Source: Azoarcus sp. TTM-91
GTDB taxonomy: Bacteria; Pseudomonadota; Gammaproteobacteria; Burkholderiales; Rhodocyclaceae
DNA length: 64,000 bases
Direction: 5' to 3'
NCBI RefSeq assembly: GCF_012911025.1
Contig: NZ_WUEI01000012.1
Coordinates: 1 to 64,000, forward strand
Positions 7,603-15,593 of this stretch are shown in pieces. How positions within the stretch are numbered: position 1 is the stretch's first letter; every line of letters starts with the position of its first letter. The notes beneath the pieces were generated by a model. That model was not told the DNA's origin, did not search any database, and saw nothing but the letters and a program-made list of their open reading frames with translations. Position numbers and translations under genes: made by a program.

Positions 7603-8487
7603 TCAGCCGCCGAAACGCCCGTCGCGGAAATCCGCCAGCGCTTCATAGATCTGCTGCTCGGTGTTCATCACGAAGGGGCCGTACTGCGCGATGGGCTCGT
7701 TCAGCGGCCGGCCGGCGATCAGCAGCAGGCGCGCACCCTCGGCTCCCGCTTCGACCGCCACGCCATCCCGGTCCGCCGCGTTGGCGAGCACCGCCATCCT
7801 CCTTTCGCCAACCTCCCGCCCGGCGACCGTGACCGCGCCGCGATAGACGTAGAGGAAAGCGTTGTGCTCCGCCGGCAGCCGCTGGGCAAAACGGCCGCCC
7901 GCCGGCAGTTGCAGGTCCAGGTAAAGCGGCTGGGTGCCCTCGCGGCTCACCGCGCCCGCTACGCCATGGCTGGTGCCGGCGATGACGGTTACCGCCGCAC
8001 CGTCGTCAGTCGAGAAGACGGGCAGGTCGGCGGCGGAGAAGTCGCGGTACCACGGGTCCCTCATCTTGTCCCCGGCCGGCAGGTTCAGCCACAGTTGGAA
8101 GCCTTCCATCAGGCCGTCCTCCTGCTCCGGCAACTCGGAGTGGATGACCCCGCGGCCAGCGGTCATCCACTGCACGCCGCCGTTCTGCAGCAAGCCTTCG
8201 TGGCCGGCGCTGTCGCGGTGCCGCATGCGGCCGGCGATCATGTAGGTCACCGTCTCGAAGCCGCGGTGCGGGTGATCCGGGAAGCCGGCGATGTAGTCGT
8301 CCGGATCGTCGCTGCGGAAGGCATCCAGCATCAGGAAAGGATCCAGCCGCCGCTGCAGCGGCTGGGTGAGCACCCGGGTGAGCTTCACCCCGGCGCCGTC
8401 CGAGGTGGCCTGCCCGGCCACCAGGCGCTCCACCTCGCGGGAGCGATTCACCGTGTCGGGCCGCATCGTCTCTGTCGTGGTCGTCAT
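7603..8487 (-). CDS. pirin family protein (bicupin)
   Basis: This 294-residue bicupin of the pirin/YhhW family carries the metal-binding segment FPDHPHRGFETVTY near residue 70 and the following GVIHSELP. Together these supply the His/Glu iron ligands of the N-terminal cupin. Some relatives show quercetin 2,3-dioxygenase activity; others act as redox sensors. The start ATG has AGGAG seven bases upstream. It lies 33 bases after azoR and is probably co-transcribed with it, suggesting a shared quinone, azo or redox-stress response under the divergent LysR regulator. Confidence 0.88.
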   Translation of the reverse strand: MTTTTETMRPDTVNRSREVERLVAGQATSDGAGVKLTRVLTQPLQRRLDPFLMLDAFRSDDPDDYIAGFPDHPHRGFETVTYMIAGRMRHRDSAGHEGLLQNGGVQWMTAGRGVIHSELPEQEDGLMEGFQLWLNLPAGDKMRDPWYRDFSAADLPVFSTDDGAAVTVIAGTSHGVAGAVSREGTQPLYLDLQLPAGGRFAQRLPAEHNAFLYVYRGAVTVAGREVGERRMAVLANAADRDGVAVEAGAEGARLLLIAGRPLNEPIAQYGPFVMNTEQQIYEALADFRDGRFGG

Positions 8488-8520
8488 GATGGTCTCCTGT
8501 TCTAGGATGCAATTCGGGGT

Positions 8521-9120
8521 TCAGGCGAAGGCGGCATCCATGTCCGCTTCCGCATCGGCAAAGGCCTGGGCTGCCGCCTCTTCGCCCAGCGCCAGGCCCT
8601 CGGCGTAGATGAAGCTGACGTCGGTCATGCCGAGGAAGGCCAGCACCGTCTTGAGGTAAGGCACCTGGCTGTCGGCCGGGGTGTCGCGGTAGCGGCCGCC
8701 ACGGGCCAGGGCCACGTACACCTTCTTGCCCTTCAGCAGGCCTTCCACGCCGTTCTCGGTGTAGCGGAAGGTGACACGGGCGCGGGCAATGGCGTCGATC
8801 CAGTTCTTAAGCTGCACCGGCACGCCGAAGTTGTACATCGGCACTCCCAGCACCACCGTATCGGCAGCCTGGATCTCGGCGATCAGCGCATCATCCAGCG
8901 CCACCCGCGCCGCCTGCTCGGCGCTGCGCTGTTCGGCCGGGGTGAAGAGCGCGCCCAGCGCCGCTTCGTCCAGCACCGGATGGGGATTGGCGGCCAGATC
9001 GCGCAGCGTGAGGTTGGCGTCGGGATTCGCCGCGCGCAGGCGGGCGACGATGCGCTCGGCAACATGGGTGGAGTTGGCACCGACGGTGCGGGCGCTGGCA
9101 TTGATCTGCAGGATGTTCAT
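8521..9120 (-). CDS. azoR: FMN-dependent NADH:azo/quinone oxidoreductase AzoR
   Basis: This 199-residue flavodoxin-fold enzyme has the FMN phosphate-binding start [11 protein letters not shown], the flavin loop [17 protein letters not shown] and the GGRY segment of AzoR proteins. It reduces quinones and azo compounds using NADH and FMN in the cytosol. AAGGAG lies six bases before the ATG. It is the first gene of the azoR-pirin operon and is divergent from a LysR-type regulator, the usual arrangement for a regulator controlling its neighbour. Confidence 0.92.
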   Translation of the reverse strand: MNILQINASARTVGANSTHVAERIVARLRAANPDANLTLRDLAANPHPVLDEAALGALFTPAEQRSAEQAARVALDDALIAEIQAADTVVLGVPMYNFGVPVQLKNWIDAIARARVTFRYTENGVEGLLKGKKVYVALARGGRYRDTPADSQVPYLKTVLAFLGMTDVSFIYAEGLALGEEAAAQAFADAEADMDAAFA

Positions 9121-9170
9121 TTGGCTCTCCTTGTTTGGGGTGGGGTGCTTTGCTGCATGGGCTCCACTTT

Positions 9171-9187
9171 ATTACCCACCTCATAAT
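9171..9187. promoter_or_regulatory. candidate LysR-type regulator binding site
   Basis: The azoR/LysR intergenic region contains the AT-rich dyad ATTA-N9-TAAT in otherwise GC-rich DNA, compatible with a T-N11-A LysR box. The position between the divergent genes supports a role, but no second site was established. Confidence 0.4.
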
Positions 9188-9224
9188 GGATAAATACGCC
9201 ACATCGGATAACATTGACCCAAAA

Positions 9225-10130
9225 ATGGAACAATACGACGCCAACGATCTCCTCATCTTTGCCCGCGTGGCCGAGGCCGGCAGCTTCACCCGCGCGGCCG
9301 AAAGGCTGGAATTGCCCAAGTCCACCGTTTCCCGCCGCATCGGTCAGCTGGAGGAGCGGCTGGGCGAACGCCTGCTCCAGCGCACAACCCGGCGCCTCAA
9401 CCTCACCGAGTTCGGCCACAGCCTGCTGGAGCACGCCCGCCAGGTGGCGGCGGAAGTGGATGCGGTCGCCGCACTGGCGGAGCATCGTCAGGCCCGGCCC
9501 AGCGGCCGGCTGCGGGTCTCGATGCCCAGCGACTTCGCCAACCTGCTGCTGGTGGACATGCTGGCCGCCTTCGTCGCCCTGCATCCGGCGGTCACGCTGG
9601 AGCTGGACCTGTCGCCGCGGCGGGTGGATCTGCTGGGCGAGAATTTCGATCTCGCGCTGCGCATGGGCGATCTGCCGGACGACGCCAACCTGGCCGCCCG
9701 CCGCATCGCCACCTATCCCTCCGGGCTGTACGCCTCGCCCGCCTACCTCGCCGCCCGCGGCGCGCCGGCCGTGCCGGAGGCCCTGGCCGGCCACGACTGC
9801 CTGCACCTGCTGGGCCGCAACGGCGAACCAGCCCCTTGGTGCCTGCGCCACGGCGAGCATGAGTGGACGGGCACGCCGCCCGGCCGCAGCATCGCCAATT
9901 CGCCGGAACTGCTGATCCGGCTGGCCCGGGCCGGTGCCGGCATCGTCGCCGTGCCCGAGTACTTCGCCCAGCCTCACGTGCGGCGGGACGAATTGCGCCG
10001 CGTCCTGCCCGAGTGGAACCTGCCCTCAGCCACCGCCTGGGCGGTGTTTCCCGGACGCCGGCTGATGCCGACCAAAACGCGGGCCTTCCTCGACATGCTG
10101 GCAACCGCCCTCAGCCCGATACGGGAATAG
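9225..10130 (+). CDS. LysR family transcriptional regulator
   Basis: This 301-residue LTTR has an N-terminal winged helix-turn-helix (FARVAEAGSFTRAAERLELP, then STVSRRIGQLEERLG, about residues 9-45) and a periplasmic-binding-like effector domain (from about residue 90). It is of the CrgA/YhjC-like type common next to oxidoreductases. The ATG at 9225 was chosen because LTTRs start about ten residues before the helix-turn-helix; an ATG at 9186 is also in frame, and neither has a clear Shine-Dalgarno. Likely target: the divergent azoR-pirin operon. Confidence 0.88.
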   Translation: MEQYDANDLLIFARVAEAGSFTRAAERLELPKSTVSRRIGQLEERLGERLLQRTTRRLNLTEFGHSLLEHARQVAAEVDAVAALAEHRQARPSGRLRVSMPSDFANLLLVDMLAAFVALHPAVTLELDLSPRRVDLLGENFDLALRMGDLPDDANLAARRIATYPSGLYASPAYLAARGAPAVPEALAGHDCLHLLGRNGEPAPWCLRHGEHEWTGTPPGRSIANSPELLIRLARAGAGIVAVPEYFAQPHVRRDELRRVLPEWNLPSATAWAVFPGRRLMPTKTRAFLDMLATALSPIRE

Positions 10131-10270
10131 CCAGTCCACACGCCTGCCCCTGCGCAGGGAACTTTCCGCCTAGCCGCACGCACGAAATGCGCTCGCCACC
10201 GGCTGGCGCTAGCATCTCGACTTCGGCCTCATCGGCACCGCCCCTCCCACCCTTCGCTCTCGACGCCCCC

Positions 10271-10768
10271 ATGCCTGCAACCTTCCTGTCCTACCCGCGC
10301 GGCCCATTCCTCGCCCTCTTCCTCATCTGCACCGGTTTGCTGGGCTTCGGGCTCTATCTCCAGCATGCAGTCGGCCTGCAGCCTTGCCCGATGTGCATCA
10401 TGCAGCGCTACGCCTTCGTCACGATCGCGTTGGTCTCGCTCGTCGCCGGCATCCATGGACCGGCGCGCACCGGCCGCAAGGCCTACATCCTGCTGATCCT
10501 GATCGCCGCCCTGGCAGGAGCCGGCGTTGCCGCGAGGCAGAGCTGGATACAGCTGTATCCGCCCGAATTCGCCGAGTGCGGCCCTGACCTTGGTTATATG
10601 CTGGACAGCTTCCCTCTCGCCGAATCCCTGCCGATGATCTTTGGCGGCTCAGGCGATTGCAGCGCGGTGGACTGGACCTTCCTCAGCCTCTCCATCGCCA
10701 ACTGGTCCCTCCTTTGCCTGCTGGGCATCGCAGCGGTCGCGGTGCACCAGCTATTGCGTCGGCGCTGA
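10271..10768 (+). CDS. dsbB: disulfide bond formation protein DsbB
   Basis: This 165-residue inner-membrane protein has four hydrophobic segments. DsbB reoxidises periplasmic DsbA and passes electrons to ubiquinone. The essential pairs are visible: CPMC at Cys39/Cys42 in the first periplasmic loop, and Cys103/Cys130 in the second. The conserved QR follows the first pair (IMQRY). The ATG at 10271 gives the normal length, although no good Shine-Dalgarno is present and an ATG at 10187 is in frame. Confidence 0.93.
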   Translation: MPATFLSYPRGPFLALFLICTGLLGFGLYLQHAVGLQPCPMCIMQRYAFVTIALVSLVAGIHGPARTGRKAYILLILIAALAGAGVAARQSWIQLYPPEFAECGPDLGYMLDSFPLAESLPMIFGGSGDCSAVDWTFLSLSIANWSLLCLLGIAAVAVHQLLRRR

Positions 10769-10874
10769 GCCTTTCCCTCCGCTTTCCTCGCCCGCGCTAC
10801 CGCAGCGCAGCATGCCTCGCGGGCAGCCGGATGCCGTACGCCGGACGATAGCGGCCACCCAGCCAATACCCACG

Positions 10875-10903
10875 TTGGCAGAAATGGAATCCATTGCTAT
10901 TGT
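10875..10903 (+). promoter_or_regulatory. candidate sigma-70 promoter with internal dyad
   Basis: TTGGCA (10875-10880), a 17-base spacer and TATTGT (10898-10903) precede the unknown membrane protein gene by about 70 bases. The spacer contains the dyad AATGGA-A-TCCATT (10883-10895), placed where a repressor could bind. Confidence 0.5.
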
Positions 10904-10975
10904 TGGCGCGCAGTTACCGGTATTGCATCGGATCGGAACGCCGCAACCAGCGGCGTCCGCGCGAGGAGAGCCATC

Positions 10976-11515
10976 ATGTATGAGCAATCGAATGCGAGCC
11001 GGGGAGTGCCTCCCTGGTTCAAGGGCAGCGCGGAAGACTACAGCCAGCTGGAGAAACTGCATTTCGACATGCGCGTACGGGAGAACGCCCGCCGCCGCGC
11101 ATTCGCCTCGCGGCTGACCGCCTATCTGCTGGTCATGCTGGGACTCGCCATGGCGATGGGGCGCTTCGCCCTGGCCGAGGGCGAAGGCTTCACCGAAACC
11201 ACTTCGGCTACGGTTTTCCCCTTTTTCGTACTGACTGCCACGGTGGCGCTGTTCGAGCTGGTGCGCTTTCTAGAGCGGCACGTATTCGATCTGGAAGTGA
11301 ATTTGCGCTTTGCACCATTGGCGCAGGAGTGTGTCCGTCGGGGGGAGGTGGATGAGGAGCAGCCGCTGCTGCCCTACTCCGACGAAGCCCCGCTGCATGC
11401 GGAGCTACTGCGGTTTGCCCGCGCCCGGCGGGAAAGCCGGCGCCTGCTGCCCGCCCTGTTCCGCGCCGGCTTCACCCTGGGCGGCCAGCTGCCGCGCAGG
11501 CCGGGAAAATACTGA
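10976..11515 (+). CDS. unknown two-TM membrane protein
   Basis: I do not recognise this 179-residue protein. Residues 1-40 are polar and basic. Two hydrophobic segments follow, one around residues 45-63 (AYLLVMLGLAMAMGRFAL) and one around 77-92 (VFPFFVLTATVALFELV), joined by a short acidic loop. The C-terminal half is soluble, charged and rich in Leu/Arg. The topology suggests both ends in the cytoplasm. GAGGAG lies seven bases before the ATG and a candidate promoter lies upstream. It stands alone between dsbB and a convergent PilZ gene. Confidence 0.7.
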   Translation: MYEQSNASRGVPPWFKGSAEDYSQLEKLHFDMRVRENARRRAFASRLTAYLLVMLGLAMAMGRFALAEGEGFTETTSATVFPFFVLTATVALFELVRFLERHVFDLEVNLRFAPLAQECVRRGEVDEEQPLLPYSDEAPLHAELLRFARARRESRRLLPALFRAGFTLGGQLPRRPGKY

Positions 11516-11540
11516 ACCGGGCGCAATCTCGCCCGGCGGT

Positions 11541-11849
11541 TCAGCCCAGTACGCGGACTATGGCGCCCCCGATCTCGTAGATGCCGTCGCCCACCGCGTG
11601 GCAGCGCTTCACCTGCAGCCGTGTCACCAGCGGCGGGCGGTCGAGCTGGGCGCCGGGCGAGGCAACGGCCACCTCGATCACTTCCAGCTCCCCGGGCACA
11701 TAGGCCGCCCGTATCGTCATTCCGCCGACACTGATTTCCACGCACTCCGCCGCCACCACCTCGCCATTGGGCAAGAAGATGGACGCGGAACAACCGAGGG
11801 GAATGCGCCGGTCCAGCCGACGATCCGGAGGTGTGGAGCGAGCATTCAT
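11541..11849 (-). CDS. PilZ domain protein (c-di-GMP receptor-like)
   Basis: This protein of about 102 residues consists essentially of one PilZ domain. The c-di-GMP binding arm RxxxR is present as DRRLDRR near residues 9-15. The second motif, normally D/N-x-S-x-x-G, reads EISVGG, so the acidic/amide residue is a glutamate. Single-domain PilZ proteins act as small adaptors for c-di-GMP. The ATG at 11849 is preferred over an in-frame TTG six bases upstream. Confidence 0.75.
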   Translation of the reverse strand: MNARSTPPDRRLDRRIPLGCSASIFLPNGEVVAAECVEISVGGMTIRAAYVPGELEVIEVAVASPGAQLDRPPLVTRLQVKRCHAVGDGIYEIGGAIVRVLG

Positions 11850-11933
11850 TGGCAACCCCGCAGATGACGATGCGCGATTGTAGCCGGCCTGCCCCGGCGG
11901 GGATGGCGGACATATGCCCGCATCCGGGCGAAA

Positions 11934-12320
11934 TCAGCTGGAAGGGGCACGCGCGCAGGCGCAGGCGTAATCCGCGATGGCCGCCACCACCGGCTCCGCC
12001 TCGCCCACTGCCGGTTCCAGCTTGAACACCACCTGCGGATGCCGGGTGGCGAGTTCCGCCAGGAGCGCCGGCAGGTCGCGCTTCAGGTGGCCGCCCTGGG
12101 CCAGGAACACCGGCACGATCACCAGGCGCTGGCAGCCGCCGGCGATCAAGCCCTCAGCCGCTTCCGCCAGGGAGGGCGACATCAGCTCCAGGAAGGCCAG
12201 CGTTACCTCCAGCTCCGGCGCGAGCGCCCGCACACGCTCGCGCATACGCTGCATCGGCCCCGCCCAGGCGGGATCACGCGCACCATGCCCGAACAGGATC
12301 ACGCCCTGACTCCCGCTCAT
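11934..12320 (-). CDS. cbiX: CbiX/SirB-type sirohydrochlorin chelatase (short form)
   Basis: This 128-residue single-domain chelatase of the CbiX-small type has the metal-site histidine in LFGHGARD at the N-terminus and the second conserved segment VPVFLAQGGHLKRDLP. It would insert Co or Fe (or Ni) into sirohydrochlorin for cobalamin or siroheme synthesis; the metal is not determined by sequence. Its ATG overlaps the tcdA stop by four bases, so the two are translationally coupled. Confidence 0.85.
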   Translation of the reverse strand: MSGSQGVILFGHGARDPAWAGPMQRMRERVRALAPELEVTLAFLELMSPSLAEAAEGLIAGGCQRLVIVPVFLAQGGHLKRDLPALLAELATRHPQVVFKLEPAVGEAEPVVAAIADYACACARAPSS

Positions 12321-13138
12321 GGCCGCGCCTCCTGCACCACCAGCCGATCCAGCACCCGTGCCGCGGCGAACAGGCCCACGCTGGCAGTCATCGCCACGCT
12401 GGAACCATAGCCTGCGCAGGCCAGCCCCTGCGGCCCCTGGCCCGGCGCACAGGCGGCAACCGGATAGCGCAGCGGCTCCACCGAATACACCGCCTCGATC
12501 CCGAACTTGCGCCGTGGGTCGCGCGGGAACCCGTGATTCTTGCGCAACGCGGCCCTCACCTTGGCGAGCAGGGGGTCCTGTTCGGTGCGGGCAAGGTCGT
12601 CGACCCGGATGCGCGTCGGATCCGTCTTTCCGCCTGCCCCGCCCGCCATCACCAGCGGCAAGCCCTGGCTGCGGCAAACCGCGGCAATGGCGACCTTGGC
12701 ACGCACGTTGTCGATTGCATCCACCACATAGTCCATGCCCTGCAGCAGCTCGGCCGCATTCTCCGGCGTCAGGAAGTCTTCCACCTGGACGACCCGGGCG
12801 GCCGGATTGATTGCGGCAATGCGCGCCGCCATCGCCTGCACCTTGGCCTGGCCCAGCGTTCCGTCCAGCGCATGGATCTGCCGGTTGATGTTGGACTCGG
12901 CGACATTGTCCAGATCCACCAGGGTCAGCCGGCCGACCCCGCTGCGCGCCAGCGCCTCCGCCACCCAAGAGCCGACGCCGCCGACGCCGACGACGCAGAC
13001 ATGCCGCTGCGCCAGCCGCTCCACCGCCCCGGGGCCATAAAGGCGGTCCAGGCCGCCGAAGCGGCGAGCGGCATCGGCCTCCCCCGTGGGGGGCGACAGG
13101 GCATGTTCGGGAGCGAGCGGAAGCGACATCGGAGACAT
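12317..13138 (-). CDS. tcdA: tRNA threonylcarbamoyladenosine dehydratase TcdA
   Basis: This 273-residue member of the E1-like ThiF/MoeB superfamily carries the ATP-binding GVGGVGSWVAEALARSG motif, the metal/ATP segment DLDNVAESNINRQ, DAIDNVRAK, and the C-terminal GLACAGYGSS. TcdA cyclises t6A37 to ct6A37 in ANN-decoding tRNAs using ATP. The start is one of two close in-frame ATGs (13138 or 13129), neither with a good Shine-Dalgarno. It is coupled to the downstream cbiX gene by an ATGA overlap, with no obvious functional link. Confidence 0.88.
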   Translation of the reverse strand: MSPMSLPLAPEHALSPPTGEADAARRFGGLDRLYGPGAVERLAQRHVCVVGVGGVGSWVAEALARSGVGRLTLVDLDNVAESNINRQIHALDGTLGQAKVQAMAARIAAINPAARVVQVEDFLTPENAAELLQGMDYVVDAIDNVRAKVAIAAVCRSQGLPLVMAGGAGGKTDPTRIRVDDLARTEQDPLLAKVRAALRKNHGFPRDPRRKFGIEAVYSVEPLRYPVAACAPGQGPQGLACAGYGSSVAMTASVGLFAAARVLDRLVVQEARP

Positions 13139-13259
13139 ACGGGAACGGGAAATCCGGCCGATCTTACTCCACTCCCCTGGCCCGGGCGGGGCGGCGGCGG
13201 CCTGCGGTGCCGGCAACAGACGGGAGCGGCGCACCGCGACAGGCTCCGCCCCCGAATGC

Positions 13260-14231
13260 TCAGACGATCTCTGCCGCCGGCAAGCGGGCCTTCTGGCTGT
13301 CCAGCCACACGCCCAGCCCCTGGGCATTCAGCTCCAGGTCGTCGCGCAGCAGTTCCAGCACGGCGTCCTCTGCCAGCAGCCAGCCCTGCCGCTCCGACTC
13401 CTCCCGCACGATCTGCTCCAGGCCGGCGAGGATCTCCACATGCCGCGCCACCCCATCTCCGCGGGCAGCCTTCGCCACCGCGACCTGGGTGTCGATGAGC
13501 CGGTGCAGATCGTCGGCCAGCCGTGGAATGTCGGTCACCCGGCTGTAGTGAGTAAGGAACATGGCCCGCGGCGAACGCGACAGCATGCGGTTCACCGAAG
13601 CGTGCAACGCATTCGGATCGAACTGGGTAGGCGTGGTGCTGGGAAAGATGAAGGCGCGGCCATCCACATCCAGCTCGCGGTAGGAGAGGCCGAAGGTATC
13701 GCCGGCGAAGAAGGACTGTGCCTGGGTATCCCAGAGCGCCACGTGATGCTTGGCATGCCCCGGCGTCTCCAGCACCTCGAAGACACGACCCGCCAGTTCC
13801 AGCGTCTGCCCCTCCACCGCGGCGACGACGCGCTCTTCCTCCACCGGCACCAGGCGACCATACAGCGAAAAGGCGCGCTCAGCCCCATACACCGCAGCCG
13901 TTCCCTGCCACAGTCGGGTGGGGTCGACCATGTGCGGAATGCCGCGCGGATGAACCAGCAGCCTGGCCCCGGGCAGCGCGCACATCAGGCTGCCGGCGCC
14001 ACCGGCGTGGTCCAGGTGAACATGGGTCAGCATCACCCATTCGACAGCGTCCGGCGCCACGCCCAAGCCGGCCAGCGCGGCCAATACGCGCGGCACCGAT
14101 GCGTTGCAGCCGGTATCCACCACCGCGGCGCGGCCTCGGTGGACGATGATGTGGATTGCGGCAAGCAGTGGCCGGCCATAGCCGGAATCCACCGCATAAA
14201 TGCCGTCAGGATGCGCACAGAGATCATGCAC
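13260..14231 (-). CDS. MBL-fold metallo-hydrolase
   Basis: This 323-residue metallo-beta-lactamase-fold protein has the dinuclear zinc motif THVHLDH (His70, His72, Asp74, His75), a second histidine in the TPGHAKHH segment and an aspartate in FFAGDTFG. A helical C-terminal extension of about 100 residues follows the core. The start is the GTG at 14231, supported by GGAGG nine bases upstream; there is no in-frame ATG nearby. The substrate is unknown. It is divergent from the MalY/PatB gene, separated by 159 bases. Confidence 0.8.
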   Translation of the reverse strand: MHDLCAHPDGIYAVDSGYGRPLLAAIHIIVHRGRAAVVDTGCNASVPRVLAALAGLGVAPDAVEWVMLTHVHLDHAGGAGSLMCALPGARLLVHPRGIPHMVDPTRLWQGTAAVYGAERAFSLYGRLVPVEEERVVAAVEGQTLELAGRVFEVLETPGHAKHHVALWDTQAQSFFAGDTFGLSYRELDVDGRAFIFPSTTPTQFDPNALHASVNRMLSRSPRAMFLTHYSRVTDIPRLADDLHRLIDTQVAVAKAARGDGVARHVEILAGLEQIVREESERQGWLLAEDAVLELLRDDLELNAQGLGVWLDSQKARLPAAEIV

Positions 14232-14390
14232 GGTTGCCTTCCTCCGTCCTTCGGACTGTTTTGCCCGATTCTATCCGAGTAACAAAAAACGCTCTCCAGC
14301 CGCGCAGCCCAAGGGGTGGAATGCGCCGGGCAGCGGACCCGGGACGTTAAACTGTCCGTCCCTAACGCCACCGCGGCCCCGGCTCACGAC

Positions 14391-15533
14391 ATGGATTTCG
14401 ATTTCGACCGACAACCCGACCGCCGTACCGTTCCCGGCGAGAAGTGGGGCCGCTATGCCGGCCGTGACGTACTTCCGCTCTGGGTGGCGGACATGGATTT
14501 CACCGCACCGCCCGCCGTGCTGGAAGCGCTGCGCGAGCGGCTGGACCATGGCATCTTCGGCTACACCGATGCCTGGCCCTCGCTGACCGAGGCGGTCATC
14601 ACCGGCCTGGCGCGCGACCATGCCTGGCAGGTCGAAGCCGAGTGGCTGGTATGGCTGCCGGGCGTGGTCACCGGCTTCAACCTCGCCTGCCGTGCCGTTG
14701 GCCAGCCCGGGGACAGCGTATTCACCGCCACGCCGATCTATCCGCCCTTCCTGTCCGCGCCGGACAACTGCGAGCGCCGGCTGATCACCGCACCGCTGGT
14801 TGAAGGCCCGACGCGCTGGGAGTGGGACAGGCAGGCGACCGAGCAGGCGCTTGCCGGGGATACCCGCCTGTTCATGCTGTGCAGCCCGCACAACCCGGTG
14901 GGCCGGGTGTTCGACCAGGAAGAGCTGCAGTGGCTGGCCGACCTCGCCCAAGGCCGGGACCTGGTGGTCTGCAGCGACGAGATCCATTGCGGCCTGGTGC
15001 TGGACGAGGACAAGCCGCATGTTCCGCTGGCCGCGCTCAATCCGGAGATCGCCCGCCGCAGCATCACGCTGATGGCGCCCTCCAAAACCTGGAACATCCC
15101 CGCGCTCTATTGCGCCTTCGCCATCATTCCGGACGCCGGCCTGCGGGCGCGCTACCGGCGGGCGATGCGCGGCATCGTGCCGCATGTGAACGTGCTGGGG
15201 CTGGTGGCCACCGAGGCAGCCTATCGCGACGGCGGCGCCTGGCGCAGCGCGCTGCTCGATTACCTGCGCGGCAACCGCGAGCGGGTGATGGAGGCGGTAG
15301 CGGCCATGCCGGGCCTGCGCACCAACCGGCCGGAGGCGACCTATCTCGCCTGGCTGGATTGCCGCGACAGTGGCCTGGCAGATCCGGCGGCCTTCTTCGA
15401 GGCCGCGGGCGTAGGCCTGTCGGACGGCCGCCCCTTCGGCCTGCCCGGCTTCCTGCGCCTCAACTTCGGTTGCCCGCGAGCGACGCTGGACGATGCGCTG
15501 GGGAGGATGCAGCGGGCGCTGGCCACACGCTGA
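14391..15533 (+). CDS. patB: MalY/PatB-family PLP-dependent cystathionine beta-lyase/aminotransferase
   Basis: This 380-residue fold-type I PLP enzyme of the MalY/PatB branch starts with the family signature WVADMDF near residue 32. It has CSPHNPVGRVF, the PLP-aspartate motif SDEIHCGLV and the catalytic lysine in APSKTWNIP (about residue 232). Family members cleave cystathionine or cysteine conjugates by C-S lyase chemistry. The ATG at 14391 gives the family length; a longer frame to 14316 would add an unconserved tail. It ends 60 bases before the convergent signalling operon. Confidence 0.87.
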   Translation: MDFDFDRQPDRRTVPGEKWGRYAGRDVLPLWVADMDFTAPPAVLEALRERLDHGIFGYTDAWPSLTEAVITGLARDHAWQVEAEWLVWLPGVVTGFNLACRAVGQPGDSVFTATPIYPPFLSAPDNCERRLITAPLVEGPTRWEWDRQATEQALAGDTRLFMLCSPHNPVGRVFDQEELQWLADLAQGRDLVVCSDEIHCGLVLDEDKPHVPLAALNPEIARRSITLMAPSKTWNIPALYCAFAIIPDAGLRARYRRAMRGIVPHVNVLGLVATEAAYRDGGAWRSALLDYLRGNRERVMEAVAAMPGLRTNRPEATYLAWLDCRDSGLADPAAFFEAAGVGLSDGRPFGLPGFLRLNFGCPRATLDDALGRMQRALATR

Positions 15534-15593
15534 CGCGCGCCAACCCGCCATGCCGGGGCGGAAGAACACCGCGGCGGGCGTCTGCAGGGGAAG

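Noticed and set aside
9186-9224. Earlier ATG for the LysR regulator
   Set aside because: It would overlap the candidate operator dyad and place the helix-turn-helix unusually far from the N-terminus. It is kept only as an alternative.
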